From assembly GCA_016712675.1 (NCBI GenBank), contig JADJQR010000001.1, forward strand, positions 2,294,001-2,358,000: a DNA stretch of 64,000 bases, written 5' to 3'. Origin of the DNA: a bacterium (lineage in GTDB: Bacteria > Krumholzibacteriota > Krumholzibacteriia > LZORAL124-64-63). The notes beneath the pieces are model-generated. The model had not been told where the DNA came from. It saw only the letters and a list, made by a program, of their open reading frames with translations, and did not search any database. Position numbers and translations under genes: made by a program. Below, piece after piece: positions 9,364 through 17,662 of this stretch. How positions within the stretch are numbered: the first letter of the stretch is position 1; the number at the start of each line of letters is the position of its first letter.

Positions 9364-10332
9364 ATGGGTGAGCCCGCGCACGCGCTGGACGACGACGAGC
9401 CCCGCCCCGACGTTGCGCGCGTGTGCCCGGTGATCTGCGGCCCGACCGCCGTCGGCAAGACCGCGCTGATCGCCGCCCTGGCCCGCGAGCACCCCCTCGA
9501 GGTCATCAGCCTCGACAGCCGCCAGGTCTACCGCGGCCTGCGCATCGGCACCGCGCAGCCCACGCCGGAAGAGCTCGCGATTTGCCCGCACCACCTTGTC
9601 GACTTCCTGCCCCCGGAGGAGACCTACGACGCCGCCCGCTACCGGCGCGACTTCTGCCGCGTCCATGCCGAGATCACCGCGCGCGGCGGCGTGCCCGTGC
9701 TGGTGGGGGGCGCCGGCCTCTACCTGACCGCGATCCGCGAGGGCTTCGTCGACCTGGGCCAGCCCGCGCGCCCGCTGGCCGAGGTGCGCGCCGAGCTGGA
9801 CCGGCTGGATGACGGCGAGATCCGCCGCCGCCTGCACGCCGGGGACCCGGCCGCCTGGGCCCGCATCCACGCCAACGACCGCTACCGCAGCCAGCGCGCC
9901 CTGGAGATCGGCGAGGTGGCCGGCCGCCCGCTCAGCGAACTGAGCGCCGCGCAGGCGCCCGACCCGGCCCTGGGCCTGGACTTCCGCGTCTTCGTGCTGG
10001 AGCGCCCGGTGAGCGAGTTGGACGTGCGCATCGGCGCGCGCACGCGCGCAATGCTGCAGGGGGGCTGGATCGAGGAGACGCGCGAACTGCTGCGCACGCA
10101 CGCGGCGGACTGTCCGGGGCTGGCGTCGATCGGGTATCGGGAGATCGTGGCGCACCTCGGCGCCGAACTTGCGCCGGCGCAACTGGAGGCGGCCATCGTG
10201 CGCGTGACGCGGCAGTACGCCAAGCGGCAGCGGACGTGGTTCCGGAAGGTGGAGGCGGCGGGTCGTGGGAACCCGGAGGATCCCGGGCTGGCCAGGGCGA
10301 TCACGGCGATGCTGCGCGCGAAACCATGTTGA
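9364..10332 (+). CDS. miaA: tRNA dimethylallyltransferase MiaA
   Basis: 322 aa. It transfers dimethylallyl from DMAPP to A37 of tRNAs reading UNN codons. Visible motifs are the P-loop GPTAVGKTAL (about residues 23-32), the DSRQVYRGLRIGTAQPT segment (catalytic Asp and substrate contacts), VGGAGLYLTA, and the C-terminal IGYREI and RQYAKRQRTWFRK, which bind tRNA. The ATG is 1 base after the mutL stop, so the two are surely co-transcribed. The N-terminus has a short extra acidic stretch before the P-loop. The gene runs convergently into the tRNA-Gly gene 11 bases downstream. Confidence 0.96.
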   Translation: MGEPAHALDDDEPRPDVARVCPVICGPTAVGKTALIAALAREHPLEVISLDSRQVYRGLRIGTAQPTPEELAICPHHLVDFLPPEETYDAARYRRDFCRVHAEITARGGVPVLVGGAGLYLTAIREGFVDLGQPARPLAEVRAELDRLDDGEIRRRLHAGDPAAWARIHANDRYRSQRALEIGEVAGRPLSELSAAQAPDPALGLDFRVFVLERPVSELDVRIGARTRAMLQGGWIEETRELLRTHAADCPGLASIGYREIVAHLGAELAPAQLEAAIVRVTRQYAKRQRTWFRKVEAAGRGNPEDPGLARAITAMLRAKPC

Positions 10333-10342
10333 TGAGGAAGAA

Positions 10343-10418
10343 TGGAGCGGGCTACGAGGCTCGAACTCGCGACCCTCAGCTTGGGAAGCTGATGCTCTAC
10401 CAACTGAGCTAAGCCCGC
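10343..10418 (-). tRNA. tRNA-Gly (anticodon CCC)
   Basis: 76 nt cloverleaf on the minus strand with encoded CCA. The acceptor pairs GCGGGCT with AGCCCGC, the discriminator is T, and the anticodon loop TTCCCAA sits on a TCAGC/GCTGA stem, giving anticodon CCC. The T-arm has GAGTTCGAGCCTC-type sequence. A TTGACA-17-TAGTTT promoter lies upstream. Confidence 0.97.
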
Positions 10419-10443
10419 TCCGGATATCCGCTTGGACGGCGCC

Positions 10444-10472
10444 AAACTAACCCGCCCGCCGGGCGCTGTCAA
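10444..10472 (-). promoter_or_regulatory. Promoter of tRNA-Gly(CCC)
   Basis: On the minus strand a perfect -35 TTGACA (10472-10467) is followed by a 17-base spacer and TAGTTT (10449-10444) as a weak -10. The tRNA 5' end lies 26 bases downstream. The same layout recurs before other minus-strand tRNA genes here. Confidence 0.6.
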
Positions 10473-10543
10473 CCCGCCGCGCGCAACCTGCGGCCGCATC
10501 GGCGGTTGCCCGCCCCGCCGAACGGTGCTTACTTGGCCCGACC

Positions 10544-12106
10544 ATGATCCCGCTCACCCGACCCTTCCCGGCGCCCCTGGACCGCCTGCACGCGTGGCAG
10601 GCCGGCGACGCCGTGGTCCAGCTCGACGGCCGCCCCCTCGAGGACATCCTGGACCTGTACTACTACGCGCCGGAGGAGAGCACCACTGCGCTGGGCATCC
10701 GCCGCGCCGACGGCTCGGAAGTGACCGTGCGCCTGGACCCGGGCGACATCCACGCGGTGACCGAGTGCTTTGCGCCGATGGAGTTCAAGACCTGCGCCTG
10801 CGACTGCGTCTTCTGCTTCATCGACCAGAATCCCAAGGGGATGCGCGAGCAGATCTACGTGAAGGACGAGGACTACCGGTTCAGCTTCCTCTACGGCAAC
10901 TACATCACGCTGACCAGCCTCGGCCGCAAGGGTCTCGAGCGTATCATCCGGCAGCGCCTGTCGCCGCTGTACGTGTCGGTGCACGCGACGGACATCGACG
11001 TCCGCACGCGCATGCTGGGGATCAAGCGGCGGTTCGACGTGGTGGCGATCCTGCGGCAGCTCGTGGAGGCGGGGATCGAGATCCACACGCAGGTGGTGCT
11101 GTGCCCCGGCTGGAACGACGGCCCGGTCCTCGAGCAGACGTTCCGCGACCTGCTGACCCTCGCGGCGCCGAAGGACGATGACCAGGCCGCGTTCGCGCCG
11201 GTCTGCCGGCGGGGGCACGGGTACGAGGACCAGGAGCCCGGCGATGCCGGCGCCGAGGGGACCGCCGGCGACCCGTTCCCGGTGCGTGCGCCGGCACGCG
11301 CGCCCTGCGGCGAACCGCTGTTCGACGACGGCGACGACCTGCTTGCAATCGCATCGCCCGGACTTGCGCCGGCGCAAGCCGACGGACCAGCGGACGACCC
11401 AGCCGAAGAACAAGCCTGCGAACAGGGCGGCATCCGCTCCCTGGCCATCGTCCCGGTCGGCCTGAGCGTGCACCGCGAGGGCCTGACGAAGCTGGACCCG
11501 GTCACCGCACCGGTGGCCGCGGCGACCATCGCCCAGGTGACCGCCTGGCAGCAGGAGGCGCGCGCGCAGCTGGGCTACGGCTTCGTCTACCTGAGCGACG
11601 AGTTCTACCTGCAGACCGGGCAGCCCTTCCCGCCGGCGGACAGCTACGACGAGTTCTGGCAGGTGGACAACGCCATCGGCCTGACCTGCCGGCTGCGCGA
11701 CACGTGGCAGGAGGAGCTGGAGTGGGCCGTCCGCGACGGCGACCTGCCCACCCTTCCGCTCACGGTCCTGACCGGGCAACTGGCGGCCACCGCCTGGCGC
11801 CGCGAATTCGCGCCCGTGCTGGCTGCGGCCGGCGCCCCGCCGGTCGAGGTGGTGGGGGTCGAGAACACGTTCTACGGGGCCAGCGTGACGGTGGCGGGCC
11901 TGTTGTCGGGCGGCGACCTGCGGCGGGCTCTGCTGTTGCTTCCGCCCGAGCCCGTGCGCGACATCGTGCTCTCGCCGCGCGTGCTGAACGCCGACGGCCT
12001 GACCCTTGACGGGCTGACACTCGACGACCTGGCGGCCGGGCAGCCCCACCGCCTGCACGTGGGTGAGGAGGACGGGTTCATTGATTTCTGGCGGCAAATG
12101 GGCTAA
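10544..12106 (+). CDS. DUF512 family radical-SAM-type Fe-S protein
   Basis: 520 aa. The N-terminal 80 residues look PDZ-like (LHAWQAGDAVVQLDGRPLEDIL). Then comes the cysteine motif CACDCVFCFIDQNPKGMRE (about residues 85-103), a CX3CX2C cluster with the radical-SAM-like FCF, and a TIM-barrel-like core (SVHATDIDVRTRMLG, TQVVLCPGWND). The C-terminal half, from SLAIVPVGLSVHREGL on, matches the DUF512 domain. Between about residues 205 and 300 there is a low-complexity, acidic, Ala/Pro-rich stretch that interrupts the core where family members run straight on. The family is conserved but its substrate is not established. It lies just upstream of der, a frequent neighbour of this family. Confidence 0.85.
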   Translation: MIPLTRPFPAPLDRLHAWQAGDAVVQLDGRPLEDILDLYYYAPEESTTALGIRRADGSEVTVRLDPGDIHAVTECFAPMEFKTCACDCVFCFIDQNPKGMREQIYVKDEDYRFSFLYGNYITLTSLGRKGLERIIRQRLSPLYVSVHATDIDVRTRMLGIKRRFDVVAILRQLVEAGIEIHTQVVLCPGWNDGPVLEQTFRDLLTLAAPKDDDQAAFAPVCRRGHGYEDQEPGDAGAEGTAGDPFPVRAPARAPCGEPLFDDGDDLLAIASPGLAPAQADGPADDPAEEQACEQGGIRSLAIVPVGLSVHREGLTKLDPVTAPVAAATIAQVTAWQQEARAQLGYGFVYLSDEFYLQTGQPFPPADSYDEFWQVDNAIGLTCRLRDTWQEELEWAVRDGDLPTLPLTVLTGQLAATAWRREFAPVLAAAGAPPVEVVGVENTFYGASVTVAGLLSGGDLRRALLLLPPEPVRDIVLSPRVLNADGLTLDGLTLDDLAAGQPHRLHVGEEDGFIDFWRQMG

Positions 12107-12231
12107 GTTCCTCAAATGGGGCGCCTTGGGCGCCATCCGGCCTTGAACGCCATCTGGGCCTGATCACCATCTTGACCCGACCGCCGCCCCGCGTCCTGCG
12201 GCCCGGGGCCACCCTGTCCCGGGAGTACGCC

Positions 12232-13545
12232 TTGCCCCTGCGCACCGTCGCCATCGTCGGCCGGCCCAACGTGGGCAAGTCCACGCTCTTCAACCGCGTG
12301 CTGGGCGAGCGCCGCTCGGTGGTCCACGAGACCCCGGGCGTCACGCGCGACCGCATCGCCGAGATCACCGACTGGGCGGGGCACCCGTTCCACCTGCTGG
12401 ACACCGGCGGCATCATCCCGTTCGGTGAGGCGGTCACCGAGTTCGACGACAAGGTGACGCAGATTGCCCGCGAGGCCATCGCCGAGGCGGACGTCGTGCT
12501 GTTCCTGGTCGACGGCAAGGTGGGGCCCATGGCCTGGGACGAGTCCATCGCGCGCGACCTGCGGAAGGCCGGCAAGTCGGTGGTGCTGTGCGTGAACAAG
12601 GTGGAGACCGACGGCGACCGCATGATGGTCCACGACTTCCACGCCCTGGGCCTGGGCGAGCCGTTCCCGATCAGCGCGCTGCACGGCCACGGCGTCGGCG
12701 ACCTGCTGGACATCGTGGTCGAGGGCTTCCCGATGCACGAGGTCGAGGAGCCCTGCGACTGCAAGGTGGCTATCCTCGGCCGGCCGAACGTGGGCAAGTC
12801 GTCGCTGCTGAACATCCTGGTCGGTCGCGAGGAGGCGATGGTCAGCGAGATCTCCGGCACCACCCGCGACTCGATCCACACCGACCTGAAGTGGCACGGG
12901 AAGACCATCCGGCTGATCGACACCGCCGGGCTGCGGCGCAAGTCGAAGGTCCAGGAGGCCATCGAGGTCTTCAGCAACATGCGCACGGTGCGCGCCCTCG
13001 AGCAGTGCGATGTGGCCGTGTTCGTCGTCGATGCGGCAGCCGGCGCGGTGGCCCAGGACGCGAAGATCGCCGGCATGATCCACGACGGGGGCAAGGGCGC
13101 CATCGTCGTCTTCAACAAGTGGGACCTGATCGCGGACAAGGGCGCCAACACGCACCTGCAGCACTGGGAGAAGTTCTGCCAGGAGGTGCCGTTCCTCACC
13201 TACGCGCCGTGGTTCACCGTCAGCGCCGAGTCGCGCCAGCGCACCGGCCGCATCATGGAGTCGGTGTGGGAGGTCCACGAGGCCCGGCAGCGCCGCATCA
13301 CCACGTCCCAGCTGAACGAGTTCCTCGAGCGGATCGTCGCCCTGCAGGCCCCGCGCACGCACGGCGGCGGCGTGGGCAAGATCTACTACGGCACCCAGGT
13401 CGAGAGCGCGCCGCCCACGTTCATGCTCTCGGTGAACGAGCCCAAGTTCTTCGCGCGGAACTACCTGCGGTTCATCAATAACCGGATACGCGAGGAATTC
13501 GGCTTTACCGGCAACCGGATCTTTGTGAAACTGAAGAAGAGCTGA
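12232..13545 (+). CDS. der: Ribosome assembly GTPase Der (EngA)
   Basis: 437 aa from a TTG start at 12232, chosen because GGGAG lies 6 bases upstream and the G1 motif follows within 10 residues; an upstream in-frame TTG at 12172 has no clear ribosome site. It is a double GTPase: G domain 1 has GRPNVGKSTLFN, DTGG and NKVE; G domain 2 has GRPNVGKSSLLN, DTAGLRRKSK and NKWD. The C-terminal KH-like domain ends with NRIFVKLKKS. The tandem G-domain plus KH layout is diagnostic for Der, required for 50S subunit maturation. plsY begins 45 bases downstream. Confidence 0.96.
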   Translation: MPLRTVAIVGRPNVGKSTLFNRVLGERRSVVHETPGVTRDRIAEITDWAGHPFHLLDTGGIIPFGEAVTEFDDKVTQIAREAIAEADVVLFLVDGKVGPMAWDESIARDLRKAGKSVVLCVNKVETDGDRMMVHDFHALGLGEPFPISALHGHGVGDLLDIVVEGFPMHEVEEPCDCKVAILGRPNVGKSSLLNILVGREEAMVSEISGTTRDSIHTDLKWHGKTIRLIDTAGLRRKSKVQEAIEVFSNMRTVRALEQCDVAVFVVDAAAGAVAQDAKIAGMIHDGGKGAIVVFNKWDLIADKGANTHLQHWEKFCQEVPFLTYAPWFTVSAESRQRTGRIMESVWEVHEARQRRITTSQLNEFLERIVALQAPRTHGGGVGKIYYGTQVESAPPTFMLSVNEPKFFARNYLRFINNRIREEFGFTGNRIFVKLKKS

Positions 13546-13589
13546 ACAGCCTTCGTTGCGTTCCCGACCCCCCGACCGGAAACGGACCC

Positions 13590-14267
13590 ATGCTGATCAT
13601 CCTGTTCCTCCTGGTGGCCTTCCTGCTGGGGGCGGTACCCTTCAGCTTCATCATCGGCAAGAGCGTCAGGGGCCTCGACCTGCGCCGGCACGGCAGCGGC
13701 AACCTGGGCGCGACGAACGTTTTCCGCACCCTGGGCCCCCGCTGGGGCGTGACCTGCCTGCTGCTGGACATGGCCAAGGGCGCGGCCGCCGTTGCCCTCA
13801 TGACGGCGCTGGTGCAGACCTGGCCCGCCGGCGAGCCCACGCCGTTCCACATCACGCCGGACCTCTTCCGCATCGTGGCCGGCGTCGTCGCCTCGTTGGG
13901 TCATACTTTCAGCCCGTGGGTCAGCTTCCACGGCGGCAAGGGCGTGGCCACGACCGGCGGCGCCTTCCTGGTGCTGGAGCCGTACGCGGTGCTGGTGGCG
14001 TTGGCCACGTTCGCGATCGCGTTTGCCGCCTCGCGCATCGTCTCGCTGGGCAGCATCGCCGCGGCGGTGATCCTGCCGTTCGCCGTTTTGTTCTTCGAGC
14101 GGCGGAACGACAATTCGAAGACGATCATCTGGTTCACCTTCCTGGTCTGCGCTTTCGTGATCTGGAAGCACCGGGCCAACCTGGCCCGCCTGCGCGCGGG
14201 CACCGAAACAAGGCTTCGCCACCACAAGGGCGACCAGGCGGCGCCCGACGGGAAACAGGAACGCTGA
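13590..14267 (+). CDS. plsY: Acyl-phosphate:glycerol-3-phosphate acyltransferase PlsY
   Basis: 225 aa integral membrane protein. It makes lysophosphatidic acid from acyl-phosphate and glycerol-3-phosphate. The three PlsY motifs are visible: FIIGKSVRGLDLRRHGSGNLGATN near residues 18-40, DMAKG (about 63-67), and SPWVSFHGGKGVATTGGAFL (about 108-127). Several transmembrane segments surround them. The C-terminus is longer and more hydrophilic than usual. gpsA, making the glycerol-3-phosphate substrate, follows after 16 bases, so the two form a phospholipid-precursor unit. Confidence 0.96.
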   Translation: MLIILFLLVAFLLGAVPFSFIIGKSVRGLDLRRHGSGNLGATNVFRTLGPRWGVTCLLLDMAKGAAAVALMTALVQTWPAGEPTPFHITPDLFRIVAGVVASLGHTFSPWVSFHGGKGVATTGGAFLVLEPYAVLVALATFAIAFAASRIVSLGSIAAAVILPFAVLFFERRNDNSKTIIWFTFLVCAFVIWKHRANLARLRAGTETRLRHHKGDQAAPDGKQER

Positions 14268-14283
14268 GGCGGGGAGGGACGCC

Positions 14284-15309
14284 GTGGAGTGCATGCCGCG
14301 CAAGGCCGCCATCCTGGGCACCGGCAGCTGGGCCAGCGCCTTCGGCCGCCACCTGTGCCACAAGTGGGAACGCGTGGTGCTGTGGGGTGTCGACGAGAAG
14401 CAGGTCCGCAGCATCAACCAGACCGGCACCAACCCCGACTACCTGGGCCGCATCGTGCTGCCGCCGAACCTGCGCGCGACGCTGGACCTGTCCGATGCCC
14501 TGGTGCGCGCGGACATCGTCTTCGTGGTGGTGCCCAGCCAGGTTGTCCGTCAGGTGATGGGCAAGGTGGCCGCCAGCGGCGCGCTGCCGCCCGGAGTCCC
14601 GGTCGTGAACCTGGCCAAGGGGTTCGAGGTGGACTCGCTCAAGCGGCTCAGCACCGTGATCGACGAGGAACTGGCCGCCGTGGCGCCCCACCCGGTGGCC
14701 GTGCTGCTGGGCCCCAGCCACGCCGAAGAGGTGGCGCTCGAGCTGCCGACAGCCGTGGTCTTGTCCGGCCAGGATGGAGGCGACTGGGCCCATTGGCAGG
14801 CCTGGATCTCCGGGCCCTTCTTCAGGGTCTACACGAATCCCGACATGCCCGGGGTGGAGTTCGCCTCGGCCTTCAAGAACATCATCGCCCTGGCCGTGGG
14901 CATGGCCGACGGGCTGGGCGCCGGCGACAACACCCGCGGCACGCTGATGACCCGCGGCATGGTCGAGCTGTCGCGCCTGGGCCGGGCCCTGGGCGGCCGC
15001 CCCGCGACGTTCGCCGGCCTGGCCGGCATCGGTGACATGATCACCACCTGCATCAGCCGCCACAGCCGCAACCGCAACTTCGGTGAGGCGGTGACAGGCG
15101 GTGGCCAGAGCCCGGACGAGCTGCTGGCCGGCTGGGTGCAGGTCGTCGAGGGCGTCGAGATGGCCAAGGCAGCCTTGAAGCTGGGCCAGAAGCACGAGAT
15201 CGAACTTCCTATTACCAAACAGGTTCACGATGTGCTATTTTCCGGGAAACCGCCCCGGCAGGCGATGCGGGAGCTGATGGAGCGGGAACTCAGGGCGGAG
15301 TCGGACTAG
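14284..15309 (+). CDS. gpsA: Glycerol-3-phosphate dehydrogenase [NAD(P)+] GpsA
   Basis: 341 aa from GTG 14284 (GGAGG 5 bases upstream); ATG 14293 is an in-frame alternative. It reduces dihydroxyacetone phosphate to sn-glycerol-3-phosphate. The NAD(P)-binding motif is AILGTGSWASAFG. The substrate-domain motifs are NLAKGFE, LLGPSHAEEVA, ASAFKNIIALAVGMADGLG with the catalytic Lys, and GDMITTCISRHSRNR. It is coupled to plsY immediately upstream. Confidence 0.96.
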   Translation: MECMPRKAAILGTGSWASAFGRHLCHKWERVVLWGVDEKQVRSINQTGTNPDYLGRIVLPPNLRATLDLSDALVRADIVFVVVPSQVVRQVMGKVAASGALPPGVPVVNLAKGFEVDSLKRLSTVIDEELAAVAPHPVAVLLGPSHAEEVALELPTAVVLSGQDGGDWAHWQAWISGPFFRVYTNPDMPGVEFASAFKNIIALAVGMADGLGAGDNTRGTLMTRGMVELSRLGRALGGRPATFAGLAGIGDMITTCISRHSRNRNFGEAVTGGGQSPDELLAGWVQVVEGVEMAKAALKLGQKHEIELPITKQVHDVLFSGKPPRQAMRELMERELRAESD

Positions 15310-15346
15310 GGTGCGCCCGGATGGCGGTCAGGGGGGGCCGCGCCGC

Positions 15347-15760
15347 ATGGACTACCCGAAGAAGCTCTACTACTCGATCAGCGAAGTCGCCGGCATCACC
15401 GGCGTCAAGGCGCATGTCTTGAGGTATTGGGAAACCGAGTTTCCGACGCTGAAGCCGAAGAAGACACGTGCAGGCAGCCGCCGCTACCGCCAGGTGGACA
15501 TCGACGCCGTGCTGGCCATCAAGGAGCTCCTGTACGAGAAGGGCTTCAAGATCGCCGGTGCGCGCAAGGCGTTGCGGCAGGATAAGGCTGCCGAGGTGGC
15601 TCCGGCCGTGCCCGCCCAGATTGATCTCGGCTTCGCGCCCCTGAGCACGCCGGCCCAGTTGACCGCACTGCGCACCGAGTTGGAAGCCATCCTGGCCCTG
15701 GTGCGTGAACTGGCGCCGGACAAGGCCGCACCGCTCAAGAAGATGGCCGGCAAGGGCTAG
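15347..15760 (+). CDS. MerR-type transcriptional regulator
   Basis: 137 aa from ATG 15347, preceded by a poly-G ribosome site. Residues 5-75 form a MerR-like winged helix: YYSISEVAGITGVKAHVLRYWETEF, then LKPKKTRAGSRRYRQVDIDAVLAIKELLYEKGFKIAGA. The ALRQDK segment and the downstream helix could dimerise. No effector-binding cysteine motif is visible. Such proteins are often encoded next to pheST/ihfA or before a tRNA gene; here a tRNA-Pro follows. Target genes unknown. Confidence 0.88.
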   Translation: MDYPKKLYYSISEVAGITGVKAHVLRYWETEFPTLKPKKTRAGSRRYRQVDIDAVLAIKELLYEKGFKIAGARKALRQDKAAEVAPAVPAQIDLGFAPLSTPAQLTALRTELEAILALVRELAPDKAAPLKKMAGKG

Positions 15761-15794
15761 CGCCGCGAGCCCCTGTGGGGCAGGGGATTGGTCC

Positions 15795-15823
15795 TTGTCC
15801 GCCAGCGCAGGTCGTATTAGATT
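15795..15823 (+). promoter_or_regulatory. Probable promoter of tRNA-Pro(GGG)
   Basis: TTGTCC (15795-15800), a 17-base spacer and TAGATT (15818-15823), each matching sigma-70 hexamers at 4 of 6 positions. The tRNA begins 57 bases further on. Confidence 0.45.
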
Positions 15824-15880
15824 GGCGCCCTTGCAGCGGACCCCCGCCGGCCCCGGGCCGGCACGCTGGCTCTTCTCGGT

Positions 15881-15957
15881 CGGGACGTGGCGCAGCCCGG
15901 TAGCGCACTTGCATGGGGGGCAAGGGGTCGCGAGTTCAAATCTCGCCGTCCCGACCA
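15881..15957 (+). tRNA. tRNA-Pro (anticodon GGG)
   Basis: 77 nt with encoded CCA. Acceptor CGGGACG pairs with CGTCCCG, discriminator A; the anticodon stem CTTGC/GCAAG holds loop ATGGGGG, giving anticodon GGG. The D-arm GCGCAGCCCGGTAGCGC is typical of proline tRNA. Confidence 0.97.
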
Positions 15958-15978
15958 CTTTCCCCAGCACAGGCTCAG

Positions 15979-16002
15979 GCGGCCCCGCGGCCGCTTTTTT
16001 TT
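15979..16002 (+). terminator. Intrinsic terminator after tRNA-Pro(GGG)
   Basis: Stem GCGGCC/GGCCGC with loop CCGC followed by eight T residues. Confidence 0.85.
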
Positions 16003-16070
16003 GACCGCTCGCCTTCCCGCGCGGTATGATCACCCCTGATCAGATTCAGGATCCCCGGGGGAGGTCGTCC

Positions 16071-16829
16071 ATGTCCACCCATTGTTTCGGCGGCACCGTG
16101 CGCTCGGCCCTGGGCCTGGCCACGGTGCTCCTGACCGCCGCGGCGCCCGCGGTCGCCACCGTCGGCGTGTCGGCCCATTGCTCCGGCGACGCGGTCACGG
16201 TCCATGTCGGCGTCTGCAACACCTACCCGGCCGAGCTGACCGGCTTCGTCGTCACGCGGCAGGCGATCGGCACCTGCGACCCGGTAGAGACCGTGACGCC
16301 GGTGCCCATCGAGCTGCCGCCGCCGGGCGATCCCTACCTGGCCACCGACTGGGTCGGGCACGACTTCGAATTCACGGCGCCCCACGCCGACGTGCACTAC
16401 CGCTACAGCGTCCTGTTCACCGATGCCACCGGAGCGGCGCGCTCGTACGGCAACGGCTGGTTTCCCCTGGGCGACTGCCAGCCGCGGGCCGCCTTCACGC
16501 TGGCCTGCACTGAAGCGGTCATCATGCGCGGGCACGTGATCCCCATATCCTGGTCGGGCGAGGTGGTCTCCATCATGCTGATCCCGTGCGCTGAAGGGTG
16601 CTGGGGCGACGCGCCGCAGGTCTTCGACGTGCCCGCGGACAGTCCCCTCGCCGCACTGTCCCCCTCGGGTTTCGTCGACATCTACGGCACACTGTCGCAG
16701 GAGAACTGCTTCCCGTACAACCTGATGCCCTACCACGTGACAAGGGTCGAGCCCGTGCCGGGCGGCGCCTGCGGACCGCTCCCTGAGGAGGCAACGAGCT
16801 TCGGGTCGCTCAAGGCAATGTACCGATGA
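16071..16829 (+). CDS. Secreted protein of unknown function with C-terminal GSLKAMYR tail
   Basis: 252 aa from ATG 16071, preceded by GGGGGAGG. The N-terminus is a Sec signal peptide (LGLATVLLTAAAPAVATVG). The mature part is beta-rich with at least eight Cys in the exported region, suggesting disulfides. There is an Ig-like feel around residues 40-140 (VSAHCSGDAVTVHVGVCN), but I do not recognise a family. The last 11 residues are TSFGSLKAMYR, almost the same as the tail decoded in the neighbouring frameshifted gene (VSWGSLKAGYR). The two genes overlap or abut on the same strand and could be paralogous in their tail only. Confidence 0.75.
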   Translation: MSTHCFGGTVRSALGLATVLLTAAAPAVATVGVSAHCSGDAVTVHVGVCNTYPAELTGFVVTRQAIGTCDPVETVTPVPIELPPPGDPYLATDWVGHDFEFTAPHADVHYRYSVLFTDATGAARSYGNGWFPLGDCQPRAAFTLACTEAVIMRGHVIPISWSGEVVSIMLIPCAEGCWGDAPQVFDVPADSPLAALSPSGFVDIYGTLSQENCFPYNLMPYHVTRVEPVPGGACGPLPEEATSFGSLKAMYR

Positions 16830-16873
16830 AGTCTGATCGTCAGGCTGGCAGCACACGCACGAGGGAGAAGGCC

Positions 16874-17520
16874 ATGTCCACCGATCCCGTTCGCCGCGGC
16901 GCCGCCGTTTGGGCCGTGGCCCTGCTGCTGCTCGCCATCGCCGGCTCCGCCACCGCCGTGCCCTGGTTTCCATCGGACCCCGGTCCCACGTTCACCTATT
17001 CGTACGGCACCGTGGTCATCAGCGATGGCGGGCCACCAGCGGACTTCTATCGAGGCTGGTGCATGGAAGGCGCGCCATGGGGCTGCGAGGTCCGGACCTT
17101 CAGGGTGGACGACAACGGCGACATCCTGTTCCTGTCCATCGGCTACAGCGCACCGGCCATGCCCGACCCCGATATCACGACCTACGATGCTCCTTTGAAG
17201 TACCTCGACTTTCCGCTGGAGACCGGCTGCCAGTGGAGCAGCAGCGCTGGCATCGTGCCCTGGGATCCGCAGGCACCACCGGTTCCGGTCACCCTTTTCG
17301 GTGCGGTGCTCGGACCAGCGACGGTCACGGTCCCGGCGGGCACCTTTGACGTCATCAAGGTCCGCCTGACGTTCATCTGCGCCGAAGAGCCATGGCGCGA
17401 CTGGACCAGGGGCTCTGGCTGAATCACTCCCTGGGTCCGGTCAACGACCTGGTGTCCTGGACCGGCGTGGTTGGTGTCGACTCGGTCAGCTGGGGCAGCC
17501 TGAAGGCCGGCTACCGGTAA
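16874..17520 (+). pseudogene. Frameshifted secreted protein with C-terminal GSLKAGYR tail
   Basis: ATG 16874 follows a GAGGGAGAAGG ribosome site and starts a signal peptide (AAVWAVALLLLAIAGSATA). The frame is open to a TGA ending at 17422. From about 17401 the minus-one frame continues sensibly as LDQGLWLNHSLGPVNDLVSW and ends in VSWGSLKAGYR at a TAA ending at 17520. The switch lies between about 17385 and 17410, where one missing base would explain it. It could be a real inactivating deletion, a sequencing or assembly error, or, less likely, programmed frameshifting. The conserved tail argues that the full-length protein was functional. An ATG at 16826 overlaps the previous stop (ATGA) and is a possible upstream start. 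Confidence 0.7.
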
Positions 17521-17662
17521 GCGGGACCCGGCGCCGAGCCCGTGCCGGCCACCCTTGCGCCTGCCGTCCCGGCGGACTAATCTCTGCGTTCGCACCCGTC
17601 TGCCACTGCCCGTCGCTGCCAGCGGACATCGACCCGGATCAGGCCCGGAAGAAGCACGCTCC

